40,325 nt of DNA, taken from the NCBI GenBank assembly GCA_003551625.1, contig PUNC01000063.1, positions 1 through 40,325 of the forward strand, read 5' to 3'. How positions within the stretch are numbered: the first letter of the stretch is position 1; every line of letters begins with the position of its first letter. The DNA is from PVC group bacterium. GTDB taxonomy: Bacteria; Auribacterota; Erginobacteria; Erginobacterales; PUNC01. Of this stretch, positions 34,480 through 40,325 are shown in pieces. The notes under the pieces are model-generated. The model was not told the origin of the DNA, made no database searches, and saw only the letters and a program-made list of their open reading frames with translations. Made by a program: the position numbers and the translations under genes.

Positions 34480-36753
34480 CTACCGCCCGACACGGTAAAT
34501 CGTCACCGCTCCCCGCCGGTAGACCTCGCGGCCGAGACGCTCGAATTTCTCCAGGCCGGGGCGCGGGTAGCGGCCCCGTTCCAGGTTGCCGATGAAGACG
34601 TATTCCACGCCGTAATTGTTCATAATCCGCCGGGCCAGTCCGGCATCGGTCGTCGAGTAGATGGTATCGACGTCCCGGCCTCTCCGGGAAGGCTCGGTCC
34701 AGTCGTTGCGCCATCCCGCCTGGTGGTTCATCCAGCCCACGATCGTAGGCAGTCCGGTAAAGGTGGACACCCGGCTCGCCCAGTGGTAGGCGTTGGCCGC
34801 GGTCTCCAGGATAACCGGCCGGCCGGGGATGTTATCGTTGATCCACTCGATCGCCAGCCAGTCGTCGTGGTCCCAGCGCCAGTCTTCCCGCTGGTGCGCC
34901 GGCACCGGTTGCGGGATGTAGGCGGTCCCGTCCAGGGTGGGGAGGTCGCGTCCGGCCCGCCGGAGGTTGGCGGAATTTTTCAGGCGGCTGTTGAGCGCCC
35001 CCCAGGGGTAGAAGAATCCGACGATTACCGCCAGGGCCATCGCGCCCGTCCACAGGCGCCGGCCGGAAGAATTTTCCGGGATCATTCTCCCCACGGAGAA
35101 ATATCCCCACACCGCACCCACGGCGAGAAAGATCCAGGCGTGGATATAGAGTTTGAAGACCGTGTTCATCCGGAAATAGCCGCCGCCCGTGTAGTGGTCC
35201 ACTAGGTAGAAGAACTCGCAGAGCAGGATCAGCCCCAGACCGGAAAGGATCACCAGGCAGGGGAAACCGTCGTCCCCCCGCTTCGGGAATAGGGTCAGCG
35301 CCAGGTAGGCCAAAAAGAAGATCGCGGCCGGGACCACCGCGTAGGCGAACAGCCCCCAGGGGGGATTCTGGATCAGGACCACCGCCGTGATCAGGACCAG
35401 CAGCGCCAGCGGGGCTCCGCGTTTTTTCGACGCTGAGGCCGCCCGGCGCCCGCGGACGATGGAGACCAGCCTCGTCGTCGCGTAGACCGTCAGGAAGAAG
35501 AAGAAGATTCCGAAGTGGACCAGGAACTTGGGCGTCGGCGTCCGAACCGTGACCAGCCCGATTCCGCCCCTCCCTCCCTCCGCCTGTTCGGCGAGGAAGC
35601 GGAGGTTGAAGGGGGCGAAGAGAATGAAGCTTAAAACTGTAAGGGCCGCCGCCGGGAGGAGGAAGGCGGTCAGTTTCTCGGCCGGTTTGCCCTCCGCCCG
35701 CCAGTGGATCAGCCCCAGAACCAGGACTCCCAGGAAAAGATAGATCGGGTAATCCCAGGTATTGGTCCCGAAAAGCACCCCGGTCGAGAGGGCGAGAAAG
35801 AGGAGGTTGGCCGCCCCCGCGTCGAGCTTTTCTCCCAGGCTCGCCAGGCCGGTTTTTGCCGCTCCGGCCAGGTTGAGCAGCAGTGTGATGACCGCCGCCT
35901 GCAGGGGATAGGCGATCACGTAGGGATGGAGGTCCCCCCAGAGCAGGCTGAAGAAGGGAAACTCGGTGATCGGATAGTCGATGATAATGTTTCCCGGCTC
36001 GATCTGGGTGAGAACCCGGGAGGAACGGAAGAAATTGAAATTGGCGAAGTCCCCCTGGAGAAACTGGATGAATCCGTCGAGATTGCCCGCGAACATTCCC
36101 AGAAACGCCAGCAGGACCCCGATCGACCTTTTCCCCGTCAGGTTATAGCCCAGCGAGAAGAGGGCCAGCGTGAAGAGGGCGTACATCAATCCCACCGCCA
36201 GGTTGAAGAAGACCGGCAGGGGGATGGCAGTCAGATGCTGGAGGACGCCGCTGAGTATGAAACCGTAATAGTAGTAGTTGATCGTCCGGCCCGCGAACCA
36301 GCTATCCAGGGCCGGGAAGTAATCGGTCTGGACGACGCTGTTGAGCATCGCGTAGTCCATCATCGCCTCGGTATTCGGGGCGATGTCGGGGTTGTGGGCG
36401 ATGACGAAGAGGAAGACGGCCAGGGAGGCGATGAAGACGCCCTCTTCGAAGACGATCAGGGAGGCGTTCTTCTTCAGGAATCTTCCGATCCCGCCGTTTC
36501 CGCGGGTGACGAACCAGGCCGAGACCGCCGCCGCGCCCGCCGCCGCCGCCAGAATCCCGAACCAGCCGAAAGGAAGGATCTTGAAGCTGGAAAGCAGCCA
36601 GGCCAGCCAGGTCACCGCGACCAGGCCCACCACGCGGCTGATTCCCCAGCCCCGGTCTTTGAGCCGGGGGACGGCGTGAAAGAGCGCGGGGAAGACCACG
36701 ATCCCCAGCAGCGTGGAGACGATCCAGAGATAGATTGTCCAGAGCAGGGTCAC
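34480..36753 (-). CDS. DUF2298 ('YYY' family) polytopic membrane protein
   Basis: A 757-residue protein with more than a dozen hydrophobic helices. The family hallmark INYYYYGF (about 158-165) follows HNPDIAPNTEAMMDYAMLNS and WFAGR; WGDLHPYVIAYPLQ and a soluble C-terminal part with DWLAIEWIND, TFTGLPTIVGWMNHQAGWRN and a terminal RRGAVTIYRVGR also fit. DUF2298 proteins are thought to be GT-C-like membrane enzymes; their reaction is not known to me. I chose the GTG at 36753, which has AGGAG 8 bases upstream; a GTG at 36789 would add 12 residues. It is the seventh polytopic glycosyltransferase-like protein in the window. Confidence 0.88.
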   Translation of the reverse strand: MTLLWTIYLWIVSTLLGIVVFPALFHAVPRLKDRGWGISRVVGLVAVTWLAWLLSSFKILPFGWFGILAAAAGAAAVSAWFVTRGNGGIGRFLKKNASLIVFEEGVFIASLAVFLFVIAHNPDIAPNTEAMMDYAMLNSVVQTDYFPALDSWFAGRTINYYYYGFILSGVLQHLTAIPLPVFFNLAVGLMYALFTLALFSLGYNLTGKRSIGVLLAFLGMFAGNLDGFIQFLQGDFANFNFFRSSRVLTQIEPGNIIIDYPITEFPFFSLLWGDLHPYVIAYPLQAAVITLLLNLAGAAKTGLASLGEKLDAGAANLLFLALSTGVLFGTNTWDYPIYLFLGVLVLGLIHWRAEGKPAEKLTAFLLPAAALTVLSFILFAPFNLRFLAEQAEGGRGGIGLVTVRTPTPKFLVHFGIFFFFLTVYATTRLVSIVRGRRAASASKKRGAPLALLVLITAVVLIQNPPWGLFAYAVVPAAIFFLAYLALTLFPKRGDDGFPCLVILSGLGLILLCEFFYLVDHYTGGGYFRMNTVFKLYIHAWIFLAVGAVWGYFSVGRMIPENSSGRRLWTGAMALAVIVGFFYPWGALNSRLKNSANLRRAGRDLPTLDGTAYIPQPVPAHQREDWRWDHDDWLAIEWINDNIPGRPVILETAANAYHWASRVSTFTGLPTIVGWMNHQAGWRNDWTEPSRRGRDVDTIYSTTDAGLARRIMNNYGVEYVFIGNLERGRYPRPGLEKFERLGREVYRRGAVTIYRVGR

Positions 36754-36792
36754 GTTTGCGGCTCCTCGAACGGCAGTATAACTTACCACACC

Positions 36793-36836
36793 TTAACCCC
36801 GATTATTCAATAAAACTGATGAATAATCGGGGTTAA
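36793..36836. repeat. Perfect 17-bp palindrome upstream of the DUF2298 gene
   Basis: TTAACCCCGATTATTCA (36793-36809) pairs with TGAATAATCGGGGTTAA (36820-36836) around a 10-nt loop. It lies about 40 bases upstream of the DUF2298 start, outside any gene, with no clear T-run on either strand. It could be a bidirectional terminator, an operator or a palindromic mobile unit. Confidence 0.7.
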
Positions 36837-37336
36837 TCGTTCGTGCCATTAGCGCACTCGTGTAATTCGTGTTCCAAAAGGACAATGGCCGTCGAAGACC
36901 CTGAGCGAAGCGAAAGGGAAGAATCTCGTTTTTTTACCATCCGACCGGTCTGACCTGTCCGACCGGTCCGACTGGTCTGATTGATGAAACAGAGAATATA
37001 AAGAGCAAAGCGTCGCGGGGCCCTTCGAGCCTTTGCTCCTTTGTTTGAGACGGGAATCAGGCTGTAGGGGATTAGGCTGTAGGCTATTAGGCAAAACTTC
37101 CAAGACTTAAAACTTTGTGCCTTCGTGCCTTTGTGTGAGACAAAAGGGAGATAGGGTGCGGAGCATTACTGTTTACTGCACACTGCTAACTGCTTACTTT
37201 CTTTATAGGGGGTCTGGGCCTTTACCGGATCACGGATCATCGAAGCGCAGCGAAGATCCCGACAGTTTTAAGTCGGGACTGATCACGGATTACGAGCTTT
37301 TTGCTTTGCGCTCCGCGTCGTGCCGAAGCGCCTGCC
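36837..37336. repeat. Gene-free 500 bp of mixed short-word repeats
   Basis: I see no gene here. In order: a CCCTGAGCGAAGCG hairpin-type word (36899-36912), CCGACCGGTCTGACCTGTCC-type words (36941-36980), GGCTGTAGGGGATTAGGCTG-type words (37060-37092), CTTTGTGCCTTCGTGCCTTT (37113-37132), GGGTGCGGAGC (37154-37164) followed by period-7 ACTGTTT/ACTGCAC/ACTGCTA words (37167-37197), and GGATCACGGATCA / TGATCACGGATTAC split by a 40-bp hairpin (37240-37279). The composition parallels the cassettes at 10183-10404. Confidence 0.75.
37240..37279. repeat. 40-bp hairpin-bearing insertion splitting a GATCACGG word
   Basis: The left flank CCGGATCACGGATCA (37225-37239) and right flank TGATCACGGATTAC (37280-37293) join into the word seen unbroken at 15971-16000. 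The insert contains TCGAAGCGCAGCGAAGATCC and a TCCCGAC / GTCGGGA stem. Confidence 0.6.
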
Positions 37337-39904
37337 TTACTGCGGCCCCGCTATGCCGACGGTGCCGTGTCCTCCGATCCACCGCGAAGGCCCGCCCTTC
37401 GGCCAGTACATCGCCCTTTCGACGACGACGGGAATACCGTTGAGCGATTCCACGGTCACGGACACCTGATCGCGGATGCCGACCTTGTCGCCGACATTGA
37501 GCGTGTAGCGCGATCGCGGCCCGACTTCGTCGGTGAAGGTGTTGTAACTGCCGTCGGGATAGGTGAAGGTGAACTCGACCGTGGCCCAATCGTCTTCGCC
37601 GGGGTTGAAGACCAGGATGTAATGGTCAAAGATATGAGTGGCCCCCTCCGGCAGGAACCAGCTTTCGGCGGTCCGGGCCAGGCCGATGGAGTTATGGCCG
37701 ATACCCCAGTGGGCCCCGTCGGCCGAGGAGGCGTACATCGCCCGCTCGACGACCACGTTTGTGCCGTTGCGGGAGTGCACGATCGTGGAAAGTCCGGGCC
37801 GGCCGGGGGCGTGATCGTTGGCCTTGACCGTCAACCGCCGCCCCGGTCCGAGTTCCGCTTCGTGCTCCTCGGTCACACCGTTGTTGTCGGTGAAGAGGAA
37901 GAGAAGGTCGGCGGTATCGGTCTTGGAGGGGTTGAGAACCAGGATATACTCGTCGAAGATATGGGTGGCGCCTTCGGCCAGGTACCATCTGTCGGACGGG
38001 ACGGAGATTCCCCGGGAGCTGTGGCCCTCGGCCCATTGGATGTCGCCGGCGTCCCAGTACATCGTGCGGTCAACCGCCACCGGCCGGCTGCTGGTGACGA
38101 TCGTGGAAGTGTTGCCCGTCGCGCCGATCTCGTCGTTGGCCCGGAAGGACCAGTTGCTCTTCGGTTCCAGGGTCCTGGTCTCTTCCGCCATTGTGCCGTG
38201 CAGACCGATAAAGGAGACGGTGACCTCCGCCGGCTCCGCGCCGGGGTTGAGGACGTGAACGAAGAGGTCGAAGATATGGGTGGCGCCTTCGGCCAGGTAC
38301 CAGGTGTCGGAAAGCTGATCGATGGCCTTCGTGCTGTGCCCGCCGACCCAGTGCCGTTCGCCGGAGGTCCAGTAGGCGGCCCGCTCGACCGCGATCATCC
38401 GGCCGTCACCGCTGCGGACGATGGTGGAAACTGAGTCGTGCGCTCCCTCCAGGTGGTCGTTGAGTTTAACGGTGTAGCGGGCCCGGCCGGGGAGGTCGCG
38501 GTCGAATGAGTGGAGTTCCCCTTCCGGCCCCACGAAGGTTACGTTTATGGCGGTCTCGGTCTCCTCCAGGTTGGTGACCAGGACATAGGTGTCGAAGGGA
38601 ATGCCGTTGATCGCCGTGGCCCCCGCCGGCAGATACCAGTGGCTGAACAACGGAACCGGCGCCGGAGTCGGGGTGGTCGGCGGAGTCGGGCTGGGGGTCA
38701 TAAACCCTATCGGCGTGGGCGTGGGGGTCAGGGTGGCCGTCGGCGTCGGCGTCGGGGTGAGGAAGCGGCAGATGCCGACGTCGTCAAACGCCAGCTCCCC
38801 TTCCGAGCGGTGGTAGGTGAAGCGCACGCGGGTGGCGCCGGCGTCGATCTCGGTCACGTCCACGATCGTTCCCGTCTCGGGCAGGCCGGCGATCTCGGTC
38901 AGGGGCAGCCATTGGTCGGCGATCAACTGCTCCACTTCCAGGTAACTCTCCTGGTCGGTCTCCACCCCCCGCAGCCAGAACCAGAGCGTTTCGGGGTTGG
39001 TGAAGCCGCGGCTGACGACGTAATAGCCGGAATCGGCGAACCTGAGAGCGGGTGCCGACTCCCCGAAGAATCCGGTCTCGGTGAAGATGTCGCCCGCGGC
39101 GATCCCTTCGAACTCCCAGCCTTCCGGTATCGTCCAGTCCTCGGCGATAAAGTCGTCGAAGCCTTCCGGGAATCCATCGCCCGGCAGGCAGGTCGGCGAC
39201 GGCGCCGGCGTGGTCGAGGGCGTGGGCGTGACCGAGGGTGAAGGCGTGATCGAGGGTGTCGAACTCGGCGTGACCGAGGGCGTGATCGTCGGGCTGGGAG
39301 TGGCCGGCGTCGGGGACTTGAATCCGAACGGAGTCGGGGTCGCCGTGGGAGTCGCCGAAGGCGTCGGCGTCACCGTCGGGGTCGGAGTCGGGGTCGGCGT
39401 GGGATCGATCTGCCGGTCGGCGTTGACGATCATGCGGAAATCGTCGCCGGTGGTCCAGATCCGGGAGTTGCCGTAATGGGTGGCATCCGCCGTGGTGGTG
39501 GCGTTGAAGACGCGGACGAAGATGTTTTCGCTCGGCCGCCGTCCGTAGTTGAAACAGAACCGGCCGGAAAGATCGTAATCGAACGGCATCCCGACGCCGA
39601 TGTAGGTATGGGCATCGTAAACGTTGCTGCCGGTCGGATCTCCCCAATCGCCGCTCCCGCGGCCGGGCGGATTGATCTCTCCGTCGTCTCCGACGGCGAT
39701 GACCTGGATGAGCGCGCCGGTCAGCCCGTTCCATTCCGGGTTTTCGGGGTTGGTTCCGGGCAAAAGATTTCCGTTCTGGTCGTGGGCCGGATCTAACCTC
39801 GGGTTCCAGATGTAGAAGGGCAGGTATCCCTGGGCCCGGGCCCCGGCCAGCGGCATCGCGGCGGCGATGAGCGTCAGAATGATTGTGGCGGCCTTGAGCT
39901 TCAT
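37337..39904 (-). CDS. Large secreted repeat protein with Pro-Thr-rich linkers (DUF5719-like repeats)
   Basis: An 855-residue protein with a signal peptide ([20 protein letters not shown], cleavage likely after ARA near residue 24). Order: N-terminal domain (about 25-165), Pro/Thr/Ser linker of about 75 residues ([20 protein letters not shown] and on), a beta-sandwich-like domain (about 240-385) ending FDDVGICRF, a second Pro/Thr linker, and four tandem repeats of about 108 residues starting near 424, 532, 640 and 749. Each repeat opens W-Y-L-x-E-G-A-T-H-I-F-D, then YILVxNP, and closes VVVERAMYW with a GH-x-S/T-x-G motif. This resembles the DUF5719 repeat of secreted proteins. It has no sorting signal or C-terminal anchor. 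The Pro/Thr linkers are possible glycosylation sites. ATG at 39904 overlaps the stop of the PEP-CTERM gene (ATGA). Confidence 0.85.
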   Translation of the reverse strand: MKLKAATIILTLIAAAMPLAGARAQGYLPFYIWNPRLDPAHDQNGNLLPGTNPENPEWNGLTGALIQVIAVGDDGEINPPGRGSGDWGDPTGSNVYDAHTYIGVGMPFDYDLSGRFCFNYGRRPSENIFVRVFNATTTADATHYGNSRIWTTGDDFRMIVNADRQIDPTPTPTPTPTVTPTPSATPTATPTPFGFKSPTPATPSPTITPSVTPSSTPSITPSPSVTPTPSTTPAPSPTCLPGDGFPEGFDDFIAEDWTIPEGWEFEGIAAGDIFTETGFFGESAPALRFADSGYYVVSRGFTNPETLWFWLRGVETDQESYLEVEQLIADQWLPLTEIAGLPETGTIVDVTEIDAGATRVRFTYHRSEGELAFDDVGICRFLTPTPTPTATLTPTPTPIGFMTPSPTPPTTPTPAPVPLFSHWYLPAGATAINGIPFDTYVLVTNLEETETAINVTFVGPEGELHSFDRDLPGRARYTVKLNDHLEGAHDSVSTIVRSGDGRMIAVERAAYWTSGERHWVGGHSTKAIDQLSDTWYLAEGATHIFDLFVHVLNPGAEPAEVTVSFIGLHGTMAEETRTLEPKSNWSFRANDEIGATGNTSTIVTSSRPVAVDRTMYWDAGDIQWAEGHSSRGISVPSDRWYLAEGATHIFDEYILVLNPSKTDTADLLFLFTDNNGVTEEHEAELGPGRRLTVKANDHAPGRPGLSTIVHSRNGTNVVVERAMYASSADGAHWGIGHNSIGLARTAESWFLPEGATHIFDHYILVFNPGEDDWATVEFTFTYPDGSYNTFTDEVGPRSRYTLNVGDKVGIRDQVSVTVESLNGIPVVVERAMYWPKGGPSRWIGGHGTVGIAGPQ

Positions 39905-40325
39905 CAGGTTTTCGCCGGCGCCCCCGCTTCTTTCGGTTTCTTCTTCTTAAGGCTCTTGCGGTAGGCGAGCAGCCCCATCCCCATCGCCGGTATCATCGTG
40001 ATCCAGGCGGCCGGTTCCGGGATGATCGTGAAGGGATACTCCGTCCACAGGTATAGCCCCATCTCGGTTATGTCCCAGAAATCGAGGCCGGGGTCGAAGT
40101 CGGGGTCGATGCCGCTTCCGAGTACGTGCAGGGGGCTCAAACCGTAGAAACCGGTCCCGGTCAGATGAGGGACGTTGAAGAAGCGGACATAGACCGCCCC
40201 GGTGCCGTCGATCAGGGTGCTGGGGTAGGTTATGGTGCCGCCGACAAAACCGTCCTGAGTGACCGTGGTCTGCCAGAGGACGTTGTCGCCGGTCGGAATC
40301 CCGGAATAAATGCTGGGCGGCGAGA
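39904..40325 (-). CDS. PEP-CTERM sorting domain protein, N-terminal part outside the window
   Basis: The frame is open to the window edge, so the start lies beyond 40325. The visible 140 residues include [19 protein letters not shown], similar to [20 protein letters not shown] in the neighbouring secreted protein, and end with a PEP-CTERM signal: [20 protein letters not shown] followed by [10 protein letters not shown], i.e. P-E-P, a hydrophobic helix and a basic tail. Such proteins are exported and processed by an exosortase in Gram-negative bacteria that make exopolysaccharide. It is co-translated with the secreted repeat protein downstream. Confidence 0.88.
   Translation of the reverse strand, partial: SPPSIYSGIPTGDNVLWQTTVTQDGFVGGTITYPSTLIDGTGAVYVRFFNVPHLTGTGFYGLSPLHVLGSGIDPDFDPGLDFWDITEMGLYLWTEYPFTIIPEPAAWITMIPAMGMGLLAYRKSLKKKKPKEAGAPAKT

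Overview
This 40.3-kb window looks like the chromosome of an uncultivated, high-GC, Gram-negative bacterium rich in envelope glycan genes. Pointers are a PEP-CTERM sorting signal (a system of outer-membrane, exopolysaccharide-making bacteria that needs an exosortase not seen here), a periplasmic-type M16 peptidase, DUF1844, a DUF2298 'YYY' membrane protein, Pro-Thr-rich surface protein linkers and a REP/RAYT element. I would place it among PVC-like or neighbouring candidate phyla, but the phylum cannot be fixed from the sequence alone. All calls are by eye; no database search was run.

Layout. 1-5541 (+): tail of an M16 peptidase, DUF1844 protein, zinc-ribbon protein of unknown function, then gmd and an rmd-like reductase (GDP-6-deoxyhexose synthesis). 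5554-8542 (-): a ClpX-like ATPase lacking the zinc-binding domain, and aroA. 9055-15889 (-): an HddA-like heptose-7-phosphate kinase and five short-chain dehydrogenase/reductase (SDR) sugar-nucleotide enzymes, one of them Fcl-like; nearly every gap between them is filled with dispersed repeats. 16066-33319: six polytopic GT-C-type (PMT/ArnT-like) membrane glycosyltransferases, a GT2 polyprenyl-phosphate glycosyltransferase-like protein and a UGM/HemY-like flavoprotein. 33326-34478: REP-like array with its RAYT transposase. 34480-36753: DUF2298 protein. 37337-40325 (-): a large secreted repeat protein and the end of a PEP-CTERM protein.

How it fits together. The SDRs and the kinase would make GDP- or NDP-activated deoxy-sugars or heptoses; the GT2 would load a sugar on polyprenyl phosphate; the GT-C proteins would transfer sugars outside the cytoplasm, to surface glycan or secreted proteins. 

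Two things stand out. First, five proteins share a C-terminal extracytoplasmic domain of about 140 residues with a D-T-T-G-D-G-x-P-D loop: three are fused to GT-C proteins, and two are small membrane-anchored proteins each encoded just upstream of a GT-C gene, arranged as a mirror-image pair (22057-27911). Second, the intergenic DNA is built from short cassettes, each led by GGGTGCGGAGC and carrying about three copies of a different 7-12 bp word. These cassettes abut the start codons of several genes, form the inverted ends of a GxxExxY gene cassette, and carry nested 40-bp hairpin insertions.
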